A stretch of DNA of 64,000 nt from Aulostomus chinensis (lineage: Eukaryota; Chordata; Actinopteri; Syngnathiformes; Aulostomidae), in contig JBBMOA010000019.1 of NCBI GenBank assembly GCA_037954235.1, positions 10,394,805-10,458,804 on the forward strand, read 5' to 3'. Under the pieces are notes generated by a model, which was not told the DNA's origin, ran no database searches, and was given only the letters and a program-made list of their open reading frames with translations. Shown in pieces: positions 37,868 to 50,656 of this stretch. The first letter of the stretch is position 1. Each line of letters begins with the position of its first letter. The position numbers and the translations under genes were made by a program.

Positions 37868-38517
37868 TGTTGCTCGTCAGTACAAGGGACAAGCCACCAA
37901 CACTGATGCCTTCGCCGAGCTGGGCAGGTTGACGTGTCACAGTAGGAAAAGTGTAAATACTGAAACGACTGACGTGTTTGTTTCAGGGCTCTGGGGAGGT
38001 GCACCGTCGTGGCGTACAGGGACGGCAGTGTAAACTGAGTAGAACAGCGAAGTTCAGCATTACCCGCGGTTATATTTGAAAACACAAGAAATAATGATTT
38101 TCAAAGGTTAGTCATTCAAGTGCTGTTTTTGAACAGAATTATTTTAGTCTTACTTATTCCAAGATTCTTCTCTACCTGGACAAAGGGCTGAAGCAACGTG
38201 GTTCCTGTATTCTGGACTAACAAACATCCAGAATGTTCAGGGCCGGTCTAGAACCCTGAAACCATTTCCTACTGTGACAAATCAAATTTTCTGCTCTACA
38301 GGTGTACAACTGTTTTGGCCTCTTCAGTCCATTGTGGGAGCGTCCGCCATGCACTTGTTACTAAGGGACAGTGAAAGTATATGGCAGTAAAGATGAGGCA
38401 GACCGAGGGTTTTATAACTTATTCTATACATTCTGTTGGAATTCTAAACCTTAAATTCACCTTTGAAAAGAACTACACTGATTATTAGGATTTGATTTAC
38501 ATGTGTTTTATAAGAAC

Positions 38518-38523
38518 ATTAAA
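38518..38523 (+). terminator. nup155: nup155 poly(A) signal
   Basis: ATTAAA, the commonest variant hexamer, about 650 bases after the nup155 stop codon, followed by a T-rich stretch. Confidence 0.55.
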
Positions 38524-39269
38524 GTTTTCTTATTGAAAATGCTCTGAATGATTGATCTTTTTAATGATTGGGGAGATTTGTTGATATAAATTCAGCGTCC
38601 GACCGGAACAGTTTTCCTTGTCTTACATCGCACTCGCCACATGTCTGTGTTGGGATTATACAGAACTGGGTGGTTTCTGCCGAGCTCAGCCGACGGAGCT
38701 CCAACGAGAGGCTTTTTGACCATAAATACATGCTTATGTGGGTAATTACATCACCAGAGCTAAAATATCAAGTTGACATCGGGACATATTATGGCATCTT
38801 TAACATATATTGCACCTTCTTGCTGTCAGCCATATTCTGAGTTTGATTCAATTCAAATAAATTGTGCAGCCTTCGCCACGACTGCGTCTGTGAGCGCTCC
38901 TTATTAGTGACAGTCACCAAGGGTGATTGGCGGAATGGAGTGATGGATGAATGATGGGATGTTATTGCTTCTATGTATAGATGGATGGATGGTTGATTGG
39001 AGGGGTGGATGAGTGGACAGGATGTTCTTGAAACGTGTTTATTGCGTGTTTTATTTTATTTTCTTAAAGTCCCCCCTAGGGATAGGCATTGGAAATTAAC
39101 TAAGGCTATAAATGCGTTGATGCTTTCTGTTGGATTGTGCACAATCCACATGAGTTGTATCTGTCCCGATCAAATAAACCCCAAGTAAGTAACATACAGC
39201 ATCCAGACAGAGATTCACAAATGACTTTAGTTTTAATTGTGAGCAGTAATTGTTTGTAAGCTGTTTTAT
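38524..39269. other. Intergenic spacer
   Basis: No gene recognised. It contains short TGGATGGATGG-type repeats near 38940-39010. It separates nup155 from its degenerate tail copy. Confidence 0.4.
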
Positions 39270-39908
39270 CGTCTTGCTGAGCTCTTTGGGGACTTTGTAG
39301 GCTGTGTCTAATAGTCTGAGTGCAAGCTGGCCACTGCTCAGTGTGAAACTGGGAAACGTTTACACTGGAACACCAAGATATTTCCCTCTGGCTCAGCATT
39401 TATACCTTCCTGCAATTATCCTCTCTTTCTCTCTCTCTCTATCTATCTCGTGGGGACTTTCCAGCTTGATGCTTTTCTACTTTGTTAATAATATAATTAG
39501 ACTTCCCTTCTGCATTATTTATGTCAGAATGTCTCTGTGGTACAGTGCTGTTGAGACATACTGGTACTCGGGATGATTTGCTAAATTTTCCTCCTATTAC
39601 TAAGCAGCCTGTTCTAACTCGTCCTCTCTGTGGAGACCGATTCGTTTTAAATACATCCTTAGCGCTGGCACACAACACATTCATTCAATTAGCTTCTGCG
39701 CAACGTGTTTTTTCCAGTCAGTGACATCGCTGAATATGCGTTTCTATGAAGTGAAGATGTCATCATGTGGTTTCTGGAGTTCCTGGTGAAGTTTCTGGAG
39801 CCGGAGAGGTGTCAGTTGTCACCACCAGCATGCAGGAGTTTAGAGCAAAGCTGCAACTGCAGGAGAAGCTGGACAAACTTGATGGAACCTGTTAGCAGTT
39901 GAGGTGTA

Positions 39909-39969
<61 letters not shown>

Positions 39970-40055
39970 GCATTTCTGCTCCATCATCAAAATCGGGGCA
40001 TGAATGAGCATAAAGATGAAGCGCATCAGAGGCTTCGTAACTTATTTAATACATT
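39270..40055 (+). pseudogene. Degenerate partial duplicate of the nup155 3' end
   Basis: Segments collinear with the 3' end of functional nup155 (35830-38430) recur here in the same order. At 39270-39345 there is a copy of the intron-28 acceptor and exon 29 (CTGAGTGCAAGCTGGCCA is shared). This is fused directly to the end of exon 30 (39345-39400, TACACTGGAACACCAAGATATTTCCCTCTGG-like). Next comes the start of intron 30 (ATACCTTCCTGCAATTA versus ATACCTTCCTCTAATTA). At 39765-39840 there is a copy of the end of intron 30 plus exon 31 (GTTCCTGGTGAAGTTTCTGG shared). At 39855-39880 is an exon 33 tail (CTGCAGGAGAAGCTGGA), and at 39990-40050 a 3'UTR-like match (GTAACTTATT.AATACATT). Stops, frame breaks and missing pieces of exons make it non-coding. 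Retained intron sequence points to DNA-level duplication, not retroposition. Confidence 0.85.
39912..39968 (+). repeat. (CTG)19 trinucleotide repeat
   Basis: Nineteen uninterrupted CTG units inside the 3'UTR-like part of the nup155 tail pseudogene. The functional nup155 3'UTR has no such run at the equivalent place, so the expansion is specific to the copy. Confidence 0.95.
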
Positions 40056-41376
40056 TTATTGTCAGTTTAAAAAAAAAAACCGAATTGCGCATTGAAAAAG
40101 CAAAACACTTTGAAAAGATTAATTTCTTTGAACCCGCTGCTTGACTGAAAAAAAATCATACTTTTAATTTGCTGCAGGTTCATAACAACACTGCAGAGGG
40201 AGTCCAACGATGAGTTTGTAATTATCTGTAATTGAAAAAGCACTCAGGGTCTCTTACAGTCAATGCCAACAAGGAACGAATTGTTTTTTCCTACAATTAG
40301 CTGCAGCGCTCACAGTTCTGTGTCATTTTTAGCTTTGTGAAAAATAACTTCTTTTTTTGGCTTGACCTTGTAGCATGAGTTCACCAGCATTGCTGCCAAA
40401 ATTGCATAAAGAAACAAAAAAAATATACAATGGTTAGAATTCTTTTTACACCTTTTGAATGAATCCATTACAATTTATGTTATTATCTGTTATCTTATTT
40501 ATTTCCTTAAAGCCATTAAATTTCTAGAACATGGTTCCCACAGATGCTGGAATATCACAAAACTGCTTACAATTATAATTGCATTACTCTTGTAACCTTT
40601 GTTGTGGTTTTCTTTTTTTTTGGGCTCTCAAACCACCACCATAGAGTTCCACCATAGAGCCATTTTGTCTTGGGGGGGCAAGGGGTCTTTTGGGGACGAT
40701 AGCTCACCAGTTTGCCACATAGAAGTGATATAAATCACCTGAGAACTGGTTTAGACCTGGAGGTTTCAGATGCAGCTCAGCAGTGTCTGTTTTTCTAGTC
40801 GTGACTCTCTGTTAAACGTGTATTTTGGCGTCAGTGCAAATTACGAGAGTGCATAAGTGTTTAGCACGTTATGAGTGAGGTATGGCCACTCCTGCGTACA
40901 ATTATGGTTCCAAGGTTCATAAATAATAGAATAAAAATGTATATCAATTCATCCCATTTTATTTATAAAGCTCAAAATCCCAAATGGGAATTGACCTCAG
41001 GTCTTTCAACATGCTCTATCCGTGGACTGTTGATCGGGCTGAACAAAAACTTCCTTCCAAAAAATCTAAGTGACTGATGAAGTTCCAACTGAAAACCACA
41101 TCCAGACTCCAAGACAATGAGAAGCACAACAGACCTCTTCAGTTTATCATTTGCTTTACAAAACTTGTAATTTGTAGGTTTTTCTTTCTGCACTGTGCTG
41201 GAAAAGCGAACAAATGTACCTCGACAACACTTTACAGGCTAGATTGACTGAAGATGTAGAAGCACATCAATTAACATGATACTTTTTTTCTTGCTGTTTT
41301 TGTGAGTTTAGAATCTGCAGCGACGATATTGTCAAACAGTATAACTGAACTTTTCTTAATATGTTTTTTTTCCACA
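40056..41376. other. Intergenic region between nup155 tail copy and receptor gene
   Basis: AT-rich DNA with A and T homopolymers (for example T9 near 40612-40620) and no supportable coding frame. Confidence 0.4.
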
Positions 41377-41581
41377 GGGGGCGGCATGGTTCTGAGGTAG
41401 ATTGGCCATCTCGTAACCGCAGGGCTGCTGGTTCGATCCTCACTTCCCTCCGTGACCATGTTGAAGTATCCTTGAGCAAGATACTGAACCCCCAATTGCT
41501 CTTGATGGCCCTGCGACGGACTGGTGACCCGCCCAGGGTGAACCCCACCTCTCGGCCAATGTCAGCTGGGATAGGCTCCAT
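41377..41581 (+). mobile_element. tRNA-derived SINE copy
   Basis: Begins GGGGGCGGCATGG and has a B box GGTTCGATCCT (41430-41440). It continues with TGAGCAAGATACTGAACCCC and a body ending CAGCTGGGATAGGCTCCA, the standard teleost SINE 3' body. It lies about 150 bases beyond the 3' end of the receptor gene. No clear target-site duplication. Confidence 0.75.
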
Positions 41582-41727
41582 TATTCATAGTGATGTGACA
41601 GTCCACATTATAGGAAACTGTGTAGCTTAAAGCTTTTAACTCAATATTTAGAATATAAGACGTGAGCCTGAAATCATGTTCTACAGAGTGCAGTAATTCC
41701 CTTGTTACATCTTCTGTCAGCCCATTT

Positions 41728-42825
41728 CTACTTTTTGCAAGAGCAGTAAAGCTTTTTGACTCCGTGCAGAAATATGTACGGGATGATGCAGGTGTAGGAG
41801 GCTGCAATGTAGCTGGCCACCTCCACCACCAGGGATGAAGTGTGAATGTTATTGGTGATGCGTAGAAATAGATGAGTTAGCCAGCAGACCAGGAAGATGC
41901 CGGCCACAGCCACCACGCTCTTAGCTGCCCTCACCTGAGTGTTGGAGCTGGACTTCGCCGTTACCTGGCCGGGCTTGGAAAGACTTGTTGAAGTTCCAAG
42001 TTTACTGTCTGGATCTTTCTTGGCATTGAGGGGTGAGCTGTGAGCTGCATCTGGACATGAAGAAGGAAGCGGAGGAGGAGGAGGAGAATACACAACAGAT
42101 GCAGAATCTGCTGTTTCAGAAACACTGACTTCCCTGTCATTTCTATTCCCAAGATCTTTTTCCTTAACCACTTCCTTGGTGGGGTCAGATTTCTGACCCC
42201 TTACACGTCGCTGGTTTTGAAGCAGAGTTATTACTATTTGGACACTTGCAAATACAGTCCCAGCCAGCGGGAGAGCATTAGCCAGCGTGAGATAAAAGCT
42301 CTCATAAATTTGTCTGACAAACATGCTAGGAAAGACATCTATGCAGTCTTCATGACTTCCGTTGTCCCCCCCTACAGTGACAAAGAAAAAGTGCGGTATA
42401 CTGAAGACCACCGCCACTGTCCAGCTCCCAGCCAGCAGACAGGCTACCAGGCGCAAGCTGTCCAGCCGCACCGGTGCACCTCCGCATTTCAGGGAGCCAA
42501 CCAGCTTCTGGTGCCAATAAGCGCTGATGAAGAAGGTGGTGTAGATGCTGCTGGTTTCAGAGAGATCCGCACAGAAGCGAAATACACCACAGTAGGTTTC
42601 CCCCAGGAACCAACGTCCAGCGAAGTCTGCCATGGTGTCGGGCAGGTCCACCAGGTAGTTAGTGATGAGGTTGGAGATGGCCAGGTTGATGAAGAGGATC
42701 TCATTGGTGCGAATCACAGATTTCTTCTCAGGAATTGAACGAATAGCCAAGCAGTTGTTACCCAGGATCCCTGCGAGGAACATGAACGCTCTAATGATGG
42801 ATTCTATCAACTCCTCCGCATCCAT
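41728..42825 (-). CDS. Seven-transmembrane receptor, ORA/V1R-like (olfactory receptor class A-like)
   Basis: One intronless frame of 365 codons starting at the first ATG (MDAEELIESI). I see seven hydrophobic segments. TM1 ends in GILGN. TM2 has ILFINLAISNLITNYLV. The extracellular cysteine pair is in YCGVFRFC and EDCIDVF. TM3 reads ETSSIYTTFFISAYWHQKLV with no DRY motif, followed by LVACLLAGSWTVAVVFSIPH. TM6 is VVAVAGIFLVCWLTHLFLR, and TM7 is YIAASYTCIIPYIFLHG, with no NPxxY. Lack of DRY and NPxxY, TM3 ending in a Q-K-L-type stretch, and an intronless gene fit the fish ORA (V1R-related) chemoreceptors better than other class A receptors. I cannot assign an ORA number. Oddly, intracellular loop 3 is about 90 residues, Ser/Pro-rich with a PPPPP run. 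The frame is intact, so it is probably functional. Confidence 0.65.
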   Translation of the reverse strand: MDAEELIESIIRAFMFLAGILGNNCLAIRSIPEKKSVIRTNEILFINLAISNLITNYLVDLPDTMADFAGRWFLGETYCGVFRFCADLSETSSIYTTFFISAYWHQKLVGSLKCGGAPVRLDSLRLVACLLAGSWTVAVVFSIPHFFFVTVGGDNGSHEDCIDVFPSMFVRQIYESFYLTLANALPLAGTVFASVQIVITLLQNQRRVRGQKSDPTKEVVKEKDLGNRNDREVSVSETADSASVVYSPPPPPLPSSCPDAAHSSPLNAKKDPDSKLGTSTSLSKPGQVTAKSSSNTQVRAAKSVVAVAGIFLVCWLTHLFLRITNNIHTSSLVVEVASYIAASYTCIIPYIFLHGVKKLYCSCKK

Positions 42826-42910
42826 CGTCTCACGAAGTCAGGCGATGAGCTCAGGTCGTCTGCACCTCTCACTGATGAAGTGATGCAGCCTTTCCTAGTG
42901 TCTTTGTGCA

Positions 42911-42917
42911 TTTATAG
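42911..42917 (-). promoter_or_regulatory. TATA box of the receptor gene
   Basis: On the minus strand the sequence reads CTATAAATG, a good TATA box, 86 bases upstream of the start codon. That leaves room for a short 5'UTR with initiation about 30 bases downstream, as expected for a single-exon gene. Confidence 0.5.
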
Positions 42918-43879
42918 AGCAGCTGAAGACGTTCAGCCCAATCATGTTGAAGAGCCTCCATCATTTTATCCCACTGGGATGATCCTCTCCTGACTACTCC
43001 CGGTAGTTTAAGTGTTTCTCAACATCTGGGGTGGGGCCACAAAATATGGTGAAGTTGAAGCTCTTCTTTTTTACAATGGAAATGACTAAATCATTGGAAA
43101 ATTTGTTCAAAAGTTCATAAAAGTATTAAGATAATTATTACTTCTATAAAAATTCACCATCAAAAAACACATGAATAATTCCAGAGGCTCAGTTTGGCAA
43201 GCTAGCAGTAACTGTGATGGGGCAAATAATGGAAAATCTGACATGCACACCCATAAACTTAAAAAAACCAAAACTCTGCTTGTTTTTGTTGCTAAGAAGT
43301 TTGCACTATAAAATTGCTACTTCGTGTACCACAGCGAATGAGAGAGCCAGTGGTAGAGGAGCAGCACATAAAATATTTATATGTTAGATTTAAAATCCTT
43401 TACATCGAGCTAAAATTCATATATGTTGTATGTCTGTGCTGCCCTCTAGTGGAATCCTCCAGTAACACAAAATGTACATAGACAAGTACGTGAAGGAAAA
43501 AAAACATGGTAAAAAACCCAAGTATATTTCGACTGAAGCCTGCTTCTCACAACTGTGCCCCCTGTTGGTACTTTGAAAGAATGCGATGGCTTCACTTTTC
43601 AGTGCCTATTATACAGTCTGTCCTCCTCTAAAGTCAAAAGATTCCGTAAAAAAGAAACATGGAACTCTCAACACATATATCAATATTCAGTCTCTATCAG
43701 TACTTGATAGAGAAACCTGATGAAACCTGATTTATTGTGGCCTGCAGGTTTAACTCACTAAAGTGTGATCAGATCACGTTTGTCGGTCTTTAACGTGTGG
43801 GAGAATTCTCTCAGTGGGGGTGGCTGAAAAAAAATTGAAGACAGCTCTCCCTGCGTTTCACGTCATTCGTGTGTAAAAG
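42918..43879. other. Intergenic region between receptor gene and zdhhc8
   Basis: AT-rich and noncoding. It includes two short 'CCCTCTAGTGG' and 'GCCCCCTGTTGG' CTCF-half-site-like strings at about 43442 and 43557. No gene is seen. Confidence 0.4.
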
Positions 43880-44124
43880 CTCCACCTTTAGGATGAACCG
43901 GAGGCGGCACCGTGTACCGCCTGTCTGCAGGGACTGACGGGACGGGATGCGGGAGCGAGCGGGCGGGCTCTAGTTCTAGTCTCTCTTTCCTCTCATCTGT
44001 ATTTGATCTTCCAACACTTAGGGGTCGATGACGGGTTTTTCAGAAAGGACTCGTATGCTGTGTATGTGTGAACCATCTCTTCCGTTAATATGAGGCACTG
44101 GTGAGTCAGTGTGGAGAGGACAGG
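43880..44124 (+). promoter_or_regulatory. zdhhc8: GC-rich promoter/5'UTR of zdhhc8
   Basis: A local rise in GC and CpG (GGAGGCGGCACC, GGGACGGGATGCGGGAGCGAGCGGGCGGG) ends about 150 bases upstream of the zdhhc8 start codon. It contains a GGGCGGG Sp1-type box near 43960 and no TATA box. The exact transcription start is not visible. Confidence 0.5.
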
Positions 44125-47100
44125 ATGCCCGGCAGCGGCGCAGACTCGCTGAAACCCAGCGCCTTCATCCCGGTGTGCACGGCCGCCTGCCTCCTGGTGG
44201 GCTCCTCCTCCCTGTTCTTCGTCTTCACGTAAGTACAAGACATGAAAAGTTGGTGATCATACACCCACGCGTGCATCCATCCCTTCATCCATCCATGCAT
44301 CTGCAACCACTCATTCAGATATGTCTTTTTTAGTATTGTTTTTAGCACATGAATGTCCTCAATTACTTTTTATTTGCTAACGCCTAAATATCAACCTATG
44401 TCTTCATCTCTGACCTGCTTCTCTCTCTCTCTCTCTCTCTCTCTGGGTCTGGGTGTCTGCCCAGTTGCACCCTGAGGACTCAGAAGAGTATAAGCACAGT
44501 TGAGTTGATAAGCCACCTACAATCAAGAGGCATCAGCATGTCATAGTGACCCACATGTGTCACACATTTAGATCAAATCTGCACATTTAAAACTGCCTGG
44601 GTTTTTTTGTGGGTTTTTTTTTTTTTTTTTACCCACAAGTTTGAACGGCTTGTTTTTGACCTATTTGTGAAAAGGCTCCATTCAAGCGAAAAGATGACAT
44701 GATGGAGAGAAAATATGATGTCATACAAAACCTAGAGAGTCCAGTGAACTCTACAGTACTCTTGGAAATACATGTATTAATACCTCTAATCTTTAAGTAG
44801 TGCAATTTCTGCGTGAAACCCCTCTAATATCTACTATCGACTACATCATCTAGCGACCCTTGACCTCCATAGCCATATCTGTCCTAGTTTCTCCTATATT
44901 CTCCAGCCGTGCATCGTTTCCACTGGAATCTGACACCAGATTGGAAGTACGGGATTAGGATCTGGCCTATGCCATGTGATCCCCCATCTGGGAAAACTGA
45001 GTCTAGAATCTTTAAATGTTATGATCAGTTGTCAGTACAAATCCTGTCTTCTACTGTGGGAGTGCACGAGTCACGGCTCTTGTCTTGTTTCTCTTAGGAT
45101 GACTAAGTGAAACTGTGTTCAGTATCTACGTTTAATTTTCTATTCATGCAAACCATTTTAAACTATTTGGTGCTTTATAAATACTGCGATACAAAAATGC
45201 ATTTCTGGTCGCTGCAGTCATAACTCTCAGGTTTATGCAGCCTCCCAGGCCCGACAAAACAAACAAACCCTGATGAACTCCATCTTCACTGTGAGAGGAG
45301 AAAAAATAATCAATATTCTGTTGATGTGATGGATTGAAAAGAAGCTTCTTGATTTGGACTACAATGCTCGAGCAGCAAAACCGGGACACTACAAATGATT
45401 GAACGACTGATGAATCTGCTTCTTTCAGCTCAAGTGACCCCAAAATCTTACATAAGACAAAGACATTTATGAAGAGGAATAGAGAGACGCTCCGCCGTCA
45501 CAGCTCCACCGTGGCTGAGAATCAGTGCAAATACCATAACGTACCAGTTACACTCCCTCCTCTAGCTTCTTCTAGCCTCGTACAGTAAACTGGAATGAAA
45601 CTGTAGCCTTTAATCATTTCATTTGTGTGTCATCTGTGGCTCCGAGTGAGCATTTAGCAGTGCTAGTTTTCATTTTTATTTCCAAAACATCTTTGTCAGA
45701 CTTCAACAAAGTGACCTTTAAAATTTAAGATGCCCTTTTTTTTTTGTCTTCCTTTGGCTAACAGAATGAATCAGTTACAGGTTTCCTGCTTTTGTTCGAC
45801 AGACCTTGAGCTTTTTATAAACTCAAATGGGTCACCTGGGTCCAACCAAAACCAAAACACATTGAAAAGCCCTGGAAAAATGTCCAGCGCTCACAACCTT
45901 ATCACTCACCTGCTGTGTTTTACTGGTTGATAACCTTTCCAGGAAATATGATGGTTTCACAGTGCTATGCAGTAATACTACTACTACTACTACTACTACT
46001 AATAATAATAATAATAATAATGATAATGAAAATCTTTTTTGTTGATCCTTGATTATAATTTAACAAAATGTTAGGTCCTAAAAAACATGAAACTTGTTAC
46101 AAAGTTGAATTTTTAGAAAATACCATTGATAGGGTAGAATGTAATACTGTAGATATACGGTAAGCACATGAGATACTATGACTACTGCTACTACTACTAC
46201 TGCTACTGCTACTAGTGCTGCTACTATTACTACTACTAATGGCAGGGTGTGTTCAGAGTATTAGGATGGAACTAGTAAAGGCACAATCGTCTCACGGATT
46301 ATGTCAATTATTGCAGATACTACCAGCGTACGTGTCTTACAGTGTAAAACCTTTGTATTATTACACGGAATCTCATTTTAGACTGAGAACACGTGGAGTT
46401 GTAACGTACCTCGAAGCTGAAGAACTGAAGTTGTTTGAGTTTGAGCCTCAAAAGCAACTAAATGTAATCATTACAGTTTCCTGAATACTCCAATATACAA
46501 GAGTAATACTTAAATTCACATTCAGGGATGGATTTTCCTGTCCGTCTGCTTTGATTTGTGGCTTAAATGCAGTCAGTTGTTGTCGGGTGCATCAAAGGTC
46601 AAAATTGTTGTTACCTTCAATCACAAATGTCGGTCATTTACTTAAGAGAACGTCTTTGTTTGATACAGAGGCCTCCAAAAACACTCGCCATCATAATTTT
46701 GAATGTTTTTAAAACGTGAATAATGGCACAATATTCATATATGTCACAAAGGCATTATCATTCAAAATGGCTAATGAATTTACTCTATGTGTGGTAGAAC
46801 TGCTTCACCACACATCTGGAAATCTCACAGCAGTGATGTCATTAATGTCACACTGATAGTATTTGACAAAGGGCATCCTGTCTGCCAGCAGCCATGAACT
46901 TGCCGCTTGCTTGGCTGACTGACGGCTGACTGACGGCTGCGCGGCGTCGGCTGTGCCACTGACCCACTGCAGGGATGAGGGCAGCGTGCAGATTGCAGAG
47001 CAGCTTACTGTTGTGTGTGATTTAATACAGCTCGGCCTGGGCTCTTTCATTAGGTGCGGCTTGTCTTGCCACGCTGCCGCGGTGTAATGAACTGTCTCTC

Positions 47101-49995
47101 CCGGTGGTCCAGATGGTCTCAGACCAATGATGGAGGCTCGCCGACCATCCGCATTGTAATCTAGTCCACAAGAAATCAGTCAAATGAATCCAGGTTGAGT
47201 GTCTTTAGCAGCAGAATCTGTGGTACATAGGAGAATGTAGTGACTATCATTATTTTTCTTACATGTTGTCTTGAGATCATGATATTTTACTGCAAATATT
47301 TCACGCGGCAATCTGTCATGATTTCTTGCAGTTATTTGAAACATCTTTTTTTAACCATCTTTACCCACCATTTGGACCCACCTGGTGTGAATAAATGAAA
47401 TACAATGCAGTTCATCCAAATGCACCCCCCTCAAAACAAAGGAAAAGGTCATACAGATAATAGTATCATAGATATAAATAATGACTGGTAGTTAAGGTAG
47501 AAACAACAAACCAATGAAATAACATGATAATTTAAGCCTTTATCTTGAAAAGAATATATTCATGAACTTTGACCTCTGTTCAAAAGCATGTCCAAGCGCA
47601 GAATCCGGTTCGTTTATTCTAGCAAATTAAATCAAAATCCATCCACACATTTTGGAGTTCTCCTGCTGACAGTCAGACGAACAAACCGGTGCTGGTGATC
47701 CCACGGTCAGCCTCTTGGGCGGAGGTGTTAATTATTGCTCTTATTTTTCATCTATAAACCATAATACACTCAGAGACACAGTTTCATATTTAATGTTAGC
47801 CTACCTAAGAGCGTACATGTTGTTAAAGGTTTTTTTTTTCATACGTTTCTATTTCTATTTTTAGTTTTATGACGTGATGAACAGATCAGGAGAGCTAAAT
47901 ATATAAAAAAGACATAAAAGATATAAATAAACTGTGTTTGCACAGAATGACACTTGGCGACGTTGAAAAGTGCCTTATACCAACTTTCAATTGCCAAGAG
48001 AAGCAGAGGCCGCACACACACACTCACACACACACACATAAAAACACACACGTACAGTAGAGTCAAAATACACTCTCTTGTGAGAAGGTTTAAAAAAAAA
48101 AGTTATAATTAGAAATGTAGTTCGTTACTCAGTTATATAATAATATTATTTATTATTGTTTAAATGCGATGATATGCTAAAGCCTTATCTTGAATATCAA
48201 TCAAGTTTAAATATGACCCGACACGAATAGGAGGGTTAAAGATCTTATATGGTGTCGAGTTACACGGCTTAACCAAACTGATGAGCTACGACAGTTTAAG
48301 CACGCGTCAAGCACGACCACGATGAGTGAGGGGACGTTGGTCACTAATCCTGAATTGAAGCCTGAGGGCCACATCAAATTATATACTCCTTAATCTGTTT
48401 GTCACACGTTCACTACCTCTTAAAGTTCCCAAAACTTTAGGGTGCAGAAGTCGGTCCAATGTAAGAATCATTTTTTTGTGCCATTTTGAATGATTCTGCA
48501 TGTGTGCTCCATAGATGGAGTCCGCAGTAGAAAATCAATTATCACGTGGCGTTTGCAGTATATGATAGTATTTATGTGATATATGTTGAGGTTTGCCGTG
48601 TGTGTTTAGTATTTTATGTGAGGATTCCACAATGGACTGGCAGAAATGGTCTGTAATCCAGAGTTCATAATCCAGGGATTAATGGGTTTGCAGCTGGCAT
48701 GGCATCAGCAGTGGGAACCCCTCCCCCATAGCCTAAAACCAGCCAGGGGGGTTTGAGGATTGGACCTGCACAGGGAAGGATAAAACAATTGAAGCTCTTA
48801 ATTTTGTTGTGTTTTCACTTTTTGATCAGGAAGTTGTGTCATTTCCCCCTTGAATCTAAAAAACAACAACAACCAAAAAGCCTGTCGTATGATCGGTTGT
48901 CTGGTTTTACTGTTTCCACTCCACAATCATCAATGATATGTTTGTAATTACGGTATCTCCTCGGGTAATAATACCGAACACTAAAATATCCAGAAAATTC
49001 CCACACGTTTGCTTAAACATGCGATGTTCATTGTTGATGTAATCCAGTGACTCTTTCCTCTCTGTCTGCCACCATGATTACACTGCCCCCTCCCTCTAAT
49101 CTCAGGCAGTGGAGATATAATCACTCCCATTCAGTAACATTCCCACAATGTCAAGAGTTTAGAGCTCATATAAGATCCTGACAGGCTGCCCAGCTCAACA
49201 TATGGCTTACGTTCATTTACAAGCACCTAACAGACTGGAACAATTCATTCACGTGGCTACAAACCATTTTGGTGTCTTTTCAAGCTTGTAAATTGCTGCT
49301 CATGTAATATTAACTGCTTTGATTATGGCTGTTTGTTTATTTTGGTGACTGTCATCATACCTTGCAAACTACGCCTACGCAATGTTGTTTCCGTTTGAAT
49401 TAACATGAAGTTTTCAGTATGAATAATAGTATTAATCTGATGTGGGATTATGATTCTTAATCACATGCAATTTTTGTTGGAAAGAGCTATTTTAAGATCT
49501 CAGTATGGTCTTGGCTGGTTTGGTTGATCTTTTACTATTTTCAGACGTTTTGTGGACTAAACCTGAGGCCAAGAGGAACGAAACAATTAAAAATGAAAAA
49601 AGACATTCTCTCCACAGCTAGTTTTTGGTTACTGTATGCTTATAAATCAGTTTCACTTCCTGCAACCACGAGATGGCGCTAGCGCTGTGACTTGAATTCA
49701 GCTGGAAGATGTCTTAAACTGCAACTGTCTTCAAATGTGTGAAGTTTGACAATTTCTGAATGTTTGGAGTCCAGTTAGTGCAGCTTCCTGTTGAATGTTG
49801 AAATATGAAAATTGGCCATGTTACCGTAGTAACACCTTTTATAGAAAAGTCACAGGCTTCAAGGTAATTTATGAAGGTGTTTCCTGAAAGTTTGGGGCCA
49901 TTAGGGTCAACCAATCAGGAGGAGTCCATCAAAGTACAAAAAAAAAACAAAAAAAAAATTATATATACGTGTTTGTGTGTACATATATATGTATG

Positions 49996-50054
<59 letters not shown>

Positions 50055-50057
50055 GTG

Positions 50058-50129
<72 letters not shown>

Positions 50130-50584
50130 ATTGCCACCAGGTGGCGCTGTGACTGATCCTCCTCAAAATTTAAACCAACCTCATATTTTCTGCAACATCT
50201 TGTTAACAACTGCTACCAAAAACATGATCAGCTCAGTATCCAATTACTAAATCAATCATTCAAATAATCAAACCAATTAATCGCACCGATGTGTGTTTTG
50301 CATCCCTCTAAGTGTCCGGCTCTGCCTGCTGGAGAAACTCTGACATTTAATCCGTTGATGTGTGGACATGCGCTAATACACGCTTATCTTTCACTGTCAA
50401 CAATTACTTTTGAGATCCAGCCCTCCCATCGCAATAAATGGGATGAAGATTATCCCTCAAAGTCTTTGTTGTAGCTGTAATTTGTGTTAACCTCAACCTT
50501 GATGGGATGGATACTTGCAAAATCTCTGAAACACTGTCAAACAATCAGCATGAATTCAGATGTGAATGAAGACAGGGAATAGTT

Positions 50585-50656
<72 letters not shown>

